Source: Oxyruncus cristatus (lineage: Eukaryota; Chordata; Aves; Passeriformes; Cotingidae). From it: DNA of 64,000 bases. Every line of letters begins with the position of its first letter. Position 1 is the stretch's first letter. Shown in pieces: positions 22,501 through 32,304 of the stretch. Below the pieces are notes generated by a model. That model was given only the letters and a program-made list of their open reading frames with translations. It was not told the DNA's origin and did not search any database. The stretch is from positions 2,420,250 to 2,484,249 of the forward strand of contig VXAY01002113.1 of assembly GCA_013399855.1 (NCBI GenBank). The letters run 5' to 3'. Both the position numbers and the translations under genes were made by a program.

Positions 22501-25500
22501 TCTCCTGTGTTCCTCTGCTGCGCTCGGCGTTGGTGTCCCTGAGGGTGCTGCCAGCCCTCAGGTACCTGCTCTGCCTCGTGCAGGCGTCTCCTCCGGCAGC
22601 TCACGGCTCGCTGCTGGTAGGAAATCTCCAGAGTCTCCTAGGGCATGTTTTTGTTTTATCCAGCCCATTTGCTCAAGTTTTGTCATCTCCACCCGGGCTG
22701 AATTTCCATTTCAAACAATTCCAGGCAACCGAATAATTTATAGGGGTCTTCTCTTTTCAGGCTCATCCCTCCAAGTGCGATTCTTTGAGAGTCTTAAAAT
22801 AGCTTTTCAGTAACTTCCGTGTTTCTTTCTTCTGGCCTCCGGAGAGAAGTCCCTGCGCTTCCGAGTTGGGTAGAGCTGTTGCTTAAGCCCTGATAGCTGC
22901 CTTCCCTGCTCACATGGAAATGCCTCTTCCCTTTCCCAGTCCCGGCCCAGTTGCCTGGCTTCAAACCATCCTGACCCAGGAGATTTCCTCCTGCCACGCT
23001 GGATAAAGAAGTGTGCTACATGCAACCCCCTAGTTCAGTGTTTGCAACCCCATTTAAGGACCAAGCAAGGCTCCCAGGCTCCCACCATCAAGGAAACCTG
23101 AGCAGGACACCCAAATCATCCACTGAGAGTCTCCAGGAAGCTTGTAGCATCCAAAGCCCTTAAATTGCTGTAAATAACCCAGATTTTTAGCACAGAGCTG
23201 GTTCCTCCCGCACATGGAGCAGAGGAATCCTGGCAGAACGGTCAGGGTTTTTGGTGGGCAAACATCACAAAAGCACACCAAGGTGTTATTAATAAATGCA
23301 CATTTGTGTGTGGTTCATCCAGACTTCCCCAGCTCTGCCGAACTTCCCTGGCCACGCAGGCAGGGACTGCTGCAATCCCAGAGCTTCCCGGCAGGAGCCA
23401 GGGTGGGTCGGTGTCCCTGGGATTTGCAGGACAGCTGGCATCATTGGTTGGCTTGTTAGGGGGCCCAGGAGCCACAGGACAGGGTGCTGGCTGCAGGAGA
23501 TGAGTGACACACTGGACCCAAAGCAGGCTGGGATCTTGCTATCCTGTCTCTGCTAGTTCTGCTCTGGAAAGAGGGGTTGCTGCTCTGGGATGTCCCTGTA
23601 GCCGCCAAGCAAGCAGGATCAGGGTTTGTAGCAATGAGACTGCAACATCCATCCCCACGGGCAGCCTGGCTTCATCCCACCGGCCATGGAAGAGCAGCTG
23701 AGGGGCTGGGGAGTGCCAGCTCTGCACCAGGGCTGGCTGGCACACACACCGAGACGTGCTTTGGGCTGATAAATGTGCTCTCCTTCTCTTCTGCAGAACA
23801 AAGTGGTGGCCGTGGACGGTGTGAAGGTGAAGTTGCAGGTGGGTTTTGGGAAGGGGAAAGCAATTCCCAGCCCCAGGCTGAGCGTGGTGGGCCGTTGGGG
23901 CACGGAGCCACAGAGGCATCCCCAGCTGCGGGGTGTTTCCCCTCCCTGCTCTCACTGAGGCGGCTTCTCGGCAGATCTGGGACACGGCAGGACAGGAGCG
24001 GTTCCGCAGCGTCACCCACGCCTACTACAGGGATGCCCAAGGTGGGTCTGGGGTCCGGCAGGGATGGGGGAACTGCCTGGAATGCATCCCTGAGCGTGAC
24101 AGTGCCTCTGCCTCTTCCCCGCCAGCCCTGCTGCTGCTCTACGATATCACCAGTAAGATGTCCTTCGACAACATCCGCGTGAGTGCCCCCGTGGGTCAGG
24201 AGTGTGTTTCTCCAGAGGGATTGGGGTCGTGGGTGCTCTGCTTGGCTGGCTGGGCATTTAGGGCAGTCGGGAACCTGTTCTACCAATAAGTGCCGGCTGC
24301 TTTGGCCAGACCCAGCCAGCCGGGAGCTCGTCCCAGGGCACCTGGCTGGGTCCTGCATGGCTGGGTGAGTTTTGTCCAGGGACATGGAGAATGCCCGGAG
24401 GGAGAAAGTGCTGTTTGGGAAGGATGTGAACCACGGGGAGGCTTGGGCTGTAGCCAGGAGACGGGGCGTTTTCAGGGCTGTTTGGCTTTGATGCTGGAAT
24501 AGTTCCTGTGCCAACAAAAAAGTCATTATCCCTGCCCTCGTGGGGTGGTGTGAGGGCTGAGGGGAGGGGCAGGATTACCGAGAGAATGTGAGGGCTGGGG
24601 AGGGAGGAGCAGGGGTACCATGGGGGTGTAAGGGCTGAGGCAGGAGGGATGGGGGTACCGCTCACCCTGACACAGCCGCACTTCCCTGCAGGCCTGGCTG
24701 ACGGAGATCCACGAGTACGCCCAGAAGGATGTGGTCATCATGCTGCTGGGCAATAAGGTGCGTGCAGGGTCCCCCTTCACCCGGTGCTTTGCCATGTGGT
24801 GCTGTGCCATGCCCTGGCCGTCCCCATGGCTGTGCAGGGATGGGCTCGCTGGGCTGTGCCTGCCAGCTGTGTGCAACCTGCCTGCACCCTCTGCTGAGTT
24901 CTGCTGCTTTCTGGGCTCAGCCAGGCCCAGAGGTGACCCCAGAGGTTTGGAGGGGGCAGTGGAGGGGTGGGGGNCAGCTGTGTGCAACCTGCCTGCACCC
25001 TCTGCTGAGTTCTGCTGCTTTCTGGGCTCAGCCAGGCCCAGAGGTGACCCCAGAGGTTTGGAGGGGGCAGTGGGGGGGGGAGGGGGGGTGGCCAGGGTTC
25101 CCGGCAGCCAGTGGGGGGCAGCACGAGGCTGAGGCTCCCAGTGCGGGATGCTCCCAGCATGGAATGCTGCTGGGTATGGGATGCCCACTCTGGCCTGGAT
25201 GCACCCCTGAATCCCAGGTAACTCCAAGCCCCAGATGCCCAACGAGATCCCAGATCCTCTCTGGGGGTCCTAGATGCTACTGGGTGCCCAATGCCCAACT
25301 GGGTACTGGATTTTCCCCTGAAACTGGATGCCTCTGGATCCTGGATGGTGCTGGGTATTTTATGCCCAGCAGGGTGCATAAAAGAGCCTCCCTGGGTCCT
25401 GGATGCCCTGAGGTACTGGATGCTGCCCCAGGTCCCCAGTGCCCCCAAGGTCCTGGATGCCCCCTGACATCTTTGATGCCACCAGGTCCCAGATGTTCCA

Positions 25501-26270
25501 CAGATCCCAGATTCTCTGGGCACTGGATGCTCCTGGGTCCCTCATGCCCCTCATTCCTGTCAGCCCCCTGAGCACCCCACACTGCCTGCTTGCCAGATGC
25601 CCCAGGGTGCCAGCTGGCCCGGCACGTGGTGACATTTTCCTTCCCTTGGCAGGCTGATGTGAGCAGCGAGAGGGCTGTGAGGACAGAGGATGGAGCATCG
25701 CTGGCCAGGGTGAGCTGTGCCAGGGTCTAACCCAACTTCATCTCCCCCAATCTGTCGCCTGTCGCTCAGGGTCCCCACACAGCTGTGCCATCCCCTCTGA
25801 TGGCTGCCCAGACCCGCCTGGCTCTCGGACAGGCAGCACGGCAGTCACACAAAAAACCTGGGGCAAGGCAGGGAGGGGGTGGCCCCCAGGCCTTGGCCAG
25901 GCAACAGGGGTGATTCAGAGGGGCAGGAGGGAATTCTGGGGATAGCCACTGATGGGGTCCTGCTGCCCTCGCAGGAATATGGGGTGCCTTTCATGGAGAC
26001 GAGCGCCAAGACAGGCATGAACGTGGAGCTGGCCTTCCTGGCCATTGCCAAGTGAGTACCTGGGGCCAGGGGACTGAGCAAGGGAGGTGTCCCCTGCAGC
26101 CCCACCACCTCCCACACTGACACTGGCGTGTGTGTGTGGGGGTAACACGGCCCCACCACTCCAGGGAGCTGAAGCAGCGCGCGATGCAGCCGCTGGACGA
26201 GCCCCGCTTCCAGATCCACGACTACATCGAGTCACAGAAGAAGAAATCCAGCTGCTGTGTCTTCTCCTGA
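19571..26270 (+). CDS. RAB37: RAB37 small GTPase, proximal isoform
   Basis: Secretory-granule Rab GTPase, complete at 231 residues. Exons: 19571-19687, 21642-21752, 23797-23838, 23975-24041, 24126-24178, 24692-24757, 25653-25709, 25975-26051, 26165-26270; all phases agree. The N-terminal exon is a Gly/Pro-rich extension beginning [12 protein letters not shown]. GTPase motifs in order: P-loop GDSGVGKTC, switch [19 protein letters not shown] (formed across an exon junction) and ETSAK. The C-terminus SSCCVFS supplies two cysteines for geranylgeranylation. The related RAB26 was considered; [10 protein letters not shown], the KKKSSCC tail and the gene neighbours favour RAB37. In mammals RAB37 is linked to exocytosis in mast cells and insulin-secreting cells. 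The first exon lies in a CpG-rich patch (about 19.3-20.0 kb) that acts as the proximal promoter. A second P-loop exon at 17370 serves a distal isoform. Confidence 0.95.
24549..24664. repeat. Degenerate 38-40 bp repeat before RAB37 exon 6
   Basis: Three imperfect units start at 24549, 24587 and 24627, each opening with TGTGAGGGCTG or TGTAAGGGCTG and ending in a GGATTACC or GGGTACC word. The array ends 27 bp before the acceptor at 24692. Confidence 0.75.
24864..25073. repeat. 99-bp exact duplication around a single N (likely assembly artefact)
   Basis: The segment 24864-24962 recurs without a visible mismatch at 24975-25073, separated by a G-rich stretch and one N at 24974. An identical copy on both sides of a one-base gap is the usual result of joining overlapping contigs. 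It lies in the RAB37 intron after exon 6 and does not touch coding sequence. Confidence 0.85.
25140..25600. repeat. Degenerate minisatellite in RAB37 intron
   Basis: Words such as CCTGGATGC, CTGGATGCC, GGTCCCAGATG and TGGGTGCCC recur every 20-35 bases through this stretch, giving long low-complexity open frames on both strands. The units are too diverged to fix a period by eye. Confidence 0.6.
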
Positions 26271-26971
26271 GGGTGACCGGGAGGGGCCGGCAGCCCCGGG
26301 GGCACAGGCAGGAGACAGAGAGGGGCCCGATCCTGCCCTCAAGCGCCCAAGGGAACCAGGCTCTGACAAGCCAAGGTGGACAGGACAATACAGCAGAGCA
26401 GAGAGTGCATGAGGAGGGCCCTGGCCCCAGTCCCAGGATCCAGGGGCCAGATCCTGTAGACCTGTGGAGCAATGCCCAGAGCTTGCTGTGTGCCCCCGTG
26501 GGAATCACTGCGGTGTGGTGACTGCCAGCCTGGCCAGTGATGCCACGGTGATGCCTCCATCACCCAGGACACAGCCACACACCTCACTGAGGGACATCTG
26601 GAGCGGCTGGAGGGGCAGTGCGTGTGCCATGGATGAGCCCCCCTGCAGCCCTCTCCTCCCTTGCAGCCATCCCTGCTCTCGGTTCTGCTCTTGTCCGACT
26701 GGAAGGTCCTGATCCAGCCCCTGCGTCCCTGGTGCTGCCAGGCTCTGGCTTCCCTCCAAGGATCCTGGGCTCTGCCCCCGGGGCTGTCCCACGCCCCAGC
26801 GCTCACTCGGCTGTGGCTCCTCTCTGCTGCAGTTGCTACCATTGGCTTTTATCCTCCTGCTGCCATGAGGGCAGTGATATCCTCATTATATCCTGGCTCT
26901 GCTCGAGGGAAGGGTTGGGATGGGGAAGGGTCCAGCCAAACCTGCTCCCTGCCCATACAGCTGTCATAAGA

Positions 26972-27681
26972 AATAAAAATCCCCTGGGAGCACCTGAGCG
27001 ATGCTTGGGGCATTTCTAGTATACACAGCAATTTGGAAACAACTTTGTCTTTCCCCATCTTGTTGTCATGGGAATTAGAGGAATTTTTTTTTTTTTTTAA
27101 AGAAAAGACTTTTTATTTTCAATCTCTCCAGACTAAACCATCTCCAGCCTCGTGCAGGAGATGCTCACTGTGGGCTGGGGTGATGCTCCAGCCCTGCTGG
27201 CTCCCAGGCTGGGCTGGGTTTCTCTCCCATCACTGCCCATGTAACACAACTATTCCTTCCTGCTGCTGGCAAACAGCAGCTGGAACCCACTCTCTGGAGA
27301 GCAGATGCCTGAGATCCTCCAGCCAGCAAACACTGCTCTGTTGGGCATCAGCAGGGCACAGGGGCAAGGCTTGACCTCTGTGTTGCTGCACATCCCTGGT
27401 GCTCAGCCCAGCACTGCTGACCCCTCCAGCACACTGCCTGCTCCCCTGAGCACTACCCAGGGCGGTCAGATGGTGAATATTCGTTTCTGCAGCTCATGTG
27501 AAGAGCAGCTGTGGAGGGCATGGCACTGCTGCACGTAGCAGTTGGGGACTGTCCTGCACATCTGTCCCTGGCAGCATCTTCCCTGGCCCTGCGCCCAAGC
27601 TGCTCGTCTCTCACCTGCCCCAGTGCCTCCTTTGCCTCTGCACTGCTCCTGGGTCTCTCTTTGCAAGTTTACAAGAATAAA
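26972..27681 (+). other. RAB37 3' end, two candidate poly(A) signals
   Basis: AATAAA occurs at 26972-26977 and 27676-27681, about 700 and 1400 bases after the RAB37 stop codon. Either could end the transcript; a T-rich run at 27080-27100 lies between them. Confidence 0.5.
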
Positions 27682-27699
27682 GCTGGATATTTTTGAAGC

Positions 27700-29480
27700 T
27701 TTGCATCTGTCTGGTTGTTTATTGCATGAGAAATCCCTGCCCTGGGTCTGCAACGTGGGAGGCTGCTGCACACAGGCGCTGCAGAGCCGCGGGGCCATGG
27801 GAGCAGCCGTGGGGAGGGGGAAGCACCCACAGTCCCTTCCTCCCCACTGGGGCTTTCGTTGCACATTTCAGACAGTCCAAAGGTGAGAGGGGAAGAGTAA
27901 ACATGGCCTGTTAAATTAAAACCAACCTCCTCCCCTGCTGTTCTCATGGTGCGGAGTCCAGCATTCCCCAAATAACTCCGTCTTCCCACCAATGGCATTG
28001 CTGCTGCCGCTTGGCTGATGTCTGCAAAAAATGCTGGATGGCTTCAACACAAACAGACGTTGGCTCTTTTCTCTTTCCCCCCCTCCAGCCTGAGCTCCTT
28101 TAACGTCACGGCAAGATGCAAAGGGCAGGAGGCAGCTGGGGCGCAACGGTGCTGCCTGTGCCCTGCCATCCCGCGGGCACTGCCGGACCCAAAAGCAACC
28201 CCAGCTGTTTCCTTTGCTGCTGCCTTTCCTCCTTATCACAGTCCCATGCTCAAACCAACCCTGCTGGAGCTGGGTTTTGTTTCCTGACTTAGGGCAGTGT
28301 ACCTCCATCTCCACACTCAGGCTGTGCTGCTCACAACCCCCGTGCCACGGGAAGGGCTGTGGCACGGGTGATAGATCCCCCCATCCTGGGGCCGTACCAC
28401 AACACGCTTGCCCTGGTTTTCCTCTCTGCAGGCATCTGCCTCTGGCCACCGTGGGATTCCTCTCCGCTGCATTTCTCAGGGCCGAGCGGCCGCGGGCGAA
28501 TGCTCAGCCGAGTGGAGGAAACAAATGAGCCCACCCTCAGATCCCAGCTGGGTCCCACGGAGCTGGAGCACTGCCACCCCGAGCACATGAGGGGTTCCTC
28601 AGCCACTGAGGACCCTTCTGCAGGGGTTTGGAGCAGAGTCCCCTATGAGGGATGTGTCCCAGGGCAGGCACTGTCCCCTCCTTGCTTGCCTGGCTGCAGC
28701 TCGGTGAAACGCGATTCCAGCTGCCCTGAGGACCTCTGGCCAGGTGGAACTTCAGCCAGGCCCAACAGTTGGATACACCAACGTACCTCCGTGCCACCTT
28801 CCCTGGGACAATTCCAGGAGCCAGCTCTGCCTGGCACCAGCACTCCTGCTGCAGTGCCGGAGCAGCCCAGGTTTGCTGCTGCCTTGTTCTGCCCTGGTTG
28901 ACCCCAAACCCCAGGATCTCACACGCTCATAACCCCCTGCAGCCACTTCTGCTTCCCAACCCACAAGCAGAGAACATGGAGCTAGGGCAGTGCAACCCCC
29001 TGGGGTTTCCTTCATCTTCCCACCTTCCGGCCCCCAGCTCCAGGGTGCCGAGGAGGGGCTCAGGGACTGTTTGGGGAGCGAGGCTGCTCCATTTCCGCCG
29101 CACAGCGGGTTACCGGAGTTACCGGCCAGCGCGGCCTCCGTGGCCGCGTACAAACGCGGTTTCGGTTTGGGGTTTTTGTCTCATTCTGAGCATCCCTCCA
29201 GCCCTCCGCCTCGGGGCAGCCCTGGGGCCGGCATCGGTCTTCGAGGACTGGGCGAGGGAATGGGGTGGACGTGCCCCCGAGAGGACGAGATGTGCCAGAC
29301 GGGATGTGCTGCGGGCGGAGCGGGGACAATGGGGAGTGCCCCGCCGGCCTCAGGCCAGTCGGGGCTGTCCCCGGGAGGGTGGCAGAGCCGACCCGGAGAG
29401 GGGGAGCTCAGCAGGGAGCGGGGGCTGCCGCAGCGGGCCCGGATGGTTGGCAGGGAGAGGCAGAGGTGGCCGCGGGGGAG
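27700..29480. other. Intergenic, RAB37 to NHERF1
   Basis: No exon chain is recognised. GC and CpG content rise from about 29050 toward the NHERF1 promoter, which produces long chance frames on both strands. Confidence 0.5.
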
Positions 29481-29675
29481 CGGTGAAACCCCACTGGGAG
29501 CGGCCGGACCCCACGGGGGAGCGGTCCAGCCCCGCTGCCGGCGGCAGAACCCCACAGGAGAGCGGTCCGGTTCCCACGCGGGAGAGATGGAACTCCACGG
29601 GGAATCCGTCCAGCTCCCACGGGGGACCGGTTGGACCCCACGGGGGAGCGGCCCGACCTCACAGGGGAGCGGTCC

Positions 29676-29850
29676 GACCCCACGGGGGAGCGAGCGGTCC
29701 GACCCCACGGGGGAGCGAGCGGTCCGACCCCACGGGGGAGCGAGCGGTCCGACCCCACGGGGGAGCGAGCGGTCCGACCCCACGGGGGAGCGAGCGGTCC
29801 GACCCCACGGGGGAGCGAGCGGTCCGACCCCACGGGGGAGCGAGCGGTCN
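29676..29850. repeat. 25-bp GC-rich minisatellite, seven copies, truncated by an N
   Basis: Seven units start every 25 bases from 29676 to 29826, each reading GACCCCACGGGGGAG followed by CGAGCGGTCC. They are identical by eye except that the last ends in an N. Diverged relatives of the unit extend upstream to about 29490 (GACCCCACGGGGGAGCGGTC and variants). The N at 29850 suggests that the true copy number is not resolved. The array is about 190 bp upstream of the NHERF1 TATA box. Open frames through it on both strands are artefacts of a period with no internal stop. Confidence 0.95.
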
Positions 29851-29896
29851 GACCCGGCGGCGCCGCGCCCGGGCCGCCCCAGCGGGGCGAGAACAC

Positions 29897-30090
29897 ATTT
29901 GCATACCCACGACGGGTAGATTTGCATAACCACACCTCTAATATTTGCATAACCGCGCCCCACTCTCTCCTTATTTGGCGGACATCTCCCCGTCCCGCTC
30001 CCCGATTGGCCGCCCAGCGCCCTCCGACCCGCCCCCGTATATAAGGCGGGCGGCGCGGCCCGGGCCGCGCAGTTCGCTGAGCGCGGGCGG
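29897..30090 (+). promoter_or_regulatory. NHERF1 promoter: three octamers, CCAAT, TATA
   Basis: ATTTGCAT, the perfect POU/octamer motif, occurs at 29897, 29920 and 29943, exactly 23 bp apart. An E2F-like TTTGGCGG lies at 29974, an inverted CCAAT (ATTGG) at 30005, and a TATATAAG box at 30038. Initiation would be expected about 30 bases downstream, near 30068, just before the gap. The layout reads toward the plus strand and so toward NHERF1. A gene hidden in the gap with its own promoter cannot be ruled out. Confidence 0.75.
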
Positions 30091-30754
30091 NNNNNNNNNN
30101 NNNNNNNNNNNNNNNNNNNNNNNNNNNNNNNNNNNNNNNNNNNNNNNNNNNNNNNNNNNNNNNNNNNNNNNNNNNNNNNNNNNNNNNNNNNNNNNNNNNN
30201 NNNNNNNNNNNNNNNNNNNNNNNNNNNNNNNNNNNNNNNNNNNNNNNNNNNNNNNNNNNNNNNNNNNNNNNNNNNNNNNNNNNNNNNNNNNNNNNNNNNN
30301 NNNNNNNNNNNNNNNNNNNNNNNNNNNNNNNNNNNNNNNNNNNNNNNNNNNNNNNNNNNNNNNNNNNNNNNNNNNNNNNNNNNNNNNNNNNNNNNNNNNN
30401 NNNNNNNNNNNNNNNNNNNNNNNNNNNNNNNNNNNNNNNNNNNNNNNNNNNNNNNNNNNNNNNNNNNNNNNNNNNNNNNNNNNNNNNNNNNNNNNNNNNN
30501 NNNNNNNNNNNNNNNNNNNNNNNNNNNNNNNNNNNNNNNNNNNNNNNNNNNNNNNNNNNNNNNNNNNNNNNNNNNNNNNNNNNNNNNNNNNNNNNNNNNN
30601 NNNNNNNNNNNNNNNNNNNNNNNNNNNNNNNNNNNNNNNNNNNNNNNNNNNNNNNNNNNNNNNNNNNNNNNNNNNNNNNNNNNNNNNNNNNNNNNNNNNN
30701 NNNNNNNNNNNNNNNNNNNNNNNNNNNNNNNNNNNNNNNNNNNNNNNNNNNNNN
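30091..30754. other. Assembly gap (664 N) expected to hold NHERF1 exon 1
   Basis: The gap starts just downstream of the TATA box and ends in a T-run. The visible NHERF1 exons begin at PDZ2, so the missing first exon (about 150 codons in the human protein, including PDZ1) most likely lies here. The stated gap length may be only an estimate. Confidence 0.85.
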
Positions 30755-32026
30755 TTTTTTTTTTGCTTGATGCTCTTCCCTCCCAGCCGTGCCGGTGATG
30801 GGCGGGGGCAGGCAGGCACACCGGGCTGGTTGGACCCATAACCGAGCAGCCTGTTGTGTCCTGGAGCTCTTCGGCCCGTCCTGATGCTGCAGGGCCGGTA
30901 AAACTGGGTGAGGAAAGCGACAGGGCGAGCTTTGATGTGTAGGTGAGCTCAGGGCTGGGCTGAGGGTGGTTGTCACTAACCGACCCCTAAAATACAATAA
31001 AAAAGCTGTGGCAGAGCGTGGTTTTGCGGGCTGTGACTGCAGGTGTTGGTATCAGCCACTTCTGCCCTGAGCATGTTCGGTCTCTGCTATGGAGTGGAGA
31101 TAGTGGAGCCCTTCCCGGGCTGGAGGACTCGTCCTGACAGTCAGATCCCACGTACAGATACTCAGGAATGTTGGCCTTCAGTGCGTGTGGGAGTTAGCAG
31201 TTGCACAAACAAAGTGATGTAGAAAGGTGAGGGATTGAGAAATAGCTGACCTTTCCTGGCCCAAGCGGTTCCTAAGAAACGCTCTGGGCGGCCGGGAGAT
31301 AATACTGCGTTTTATTTACCCAGCAAAGACGTGTTTGTTGTGACAACAGAGATGTGGATGGTCTTCCTGGGAAGCAGCCTCCTGGGGTCCCCAGGGTGGG
31401 GAACCTTCTGGGGAGATCTTGTGACCCGTTCCCAGAGAGATTGGTGCAAAGGAGCCTTCGCAGTGCAGACACTGAGCCCCAGGCAGACCTTGGTGCCTCG
31501 CTGAGCTGTTGTCACACAGGGTTTTGCTTAGGACCAGGTGGTTTTGAGTTGTGTCTCCTGCTGGACTTCAGTCTTGTGCCAGCTGCCTGTTGCCCCTGGT
31601 CGGGCTGATCCACTGCAGGCTAAAGCACTGCTCCAGCACCTCCCTGATGGGCTTGTTCAGGTGGGAACAGCCAGGCTCTGCCCCTGTGCTGCCCCTCTTG
31701 CTCGCTGTCCCCTGTGTCATCCCACGTCCCCCCGGTCTGGCCCCGTGCCGGGCTGTGGTGCTGCCCCACGCGGGGGGAGCGTGCCTGTTCTCCCGTATGT
31801 CACAGTGCCAGCACTGCCTTGGGGCCAGCGAGACCGTCTGTGCTCTGCTTTCCACTCCCAGACCTCTGCACAGGCTGGGAAAGATAAAAAGGATGTAGTT
31901 AATGCAGCTTGGGTGAGTCCCCTGCCAGGCTTGGGGGGCTGAGGACGTGGGGAACAGAGCCCTGACGTGTTGTGGGGTGGCTGCCTGCTCGCTGTGTTGG
32001 CTGGAGTGATGGAAAGGGCATGGGAA

Positions 32027-32168
32027 GCTGGAGATGTCCCACAAGCTTTTGGGGGACAGAGCTGGCTGGAGATGCCTCACGGGCTTTGGGGGGACAGCCC
32101 TGGCTGGAGATTCCCCACAGACTGTTGGGGGACAGCCTTAGCTGGAGATTGCTCACAGGCTCAGGGAG
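32027..32168. repeat. 38-bp tandem repeat, about 3.7 copies
   Basis: Units start at 32027, 32065, 32103 and 32141. Each opens with GCTGGAGAT, followed by a CCCACA-like word and TTGGGGGACAG. Copies differ at several bases. Confidence 0.85.
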
Positions 32169-32234
32169 CAGGCTCGGGGCACAGCCCGTGCACAGTTACT
32201 CCCGGCGGTTTCTCTGTTCACAAGAGCAGGAAGC

Positions 32235-32304
32235 GGGTGACATGGGGTGACATGGGGTGACACGGGGGTGACACAGGTTGACATGGGGTGACATGGGGTG
32301 ACAT
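32235..32304. repeat. 10-bp tandem repeat (GGGTGACATG type)
   Basis: About seven copies of a 10-bp unit, GGGTGACATG with CACGG and CACAG variants, run through NHERF1 intron 1. Confidence 0.85.

Noticed and set aside
30091..30754. A replication-dependent histone gene in the gap, suggested by octamer, CCAAT, E2F-like and TATA words
   Set aside because: No histone coding or 3' stem-loop sequence is visible after the gap, and NHERF1 exon 1 must lie between the promoter and 36699. Kept only as an alternative.
29181..30997. Very long minus-strand open frames up to about 550 codons near NHERF1
   Set aside because: They cross the 664-base gap, where N cannot show stops, and the 25-bp minisatellite, which has no stop in its frames. 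No domain is seen.
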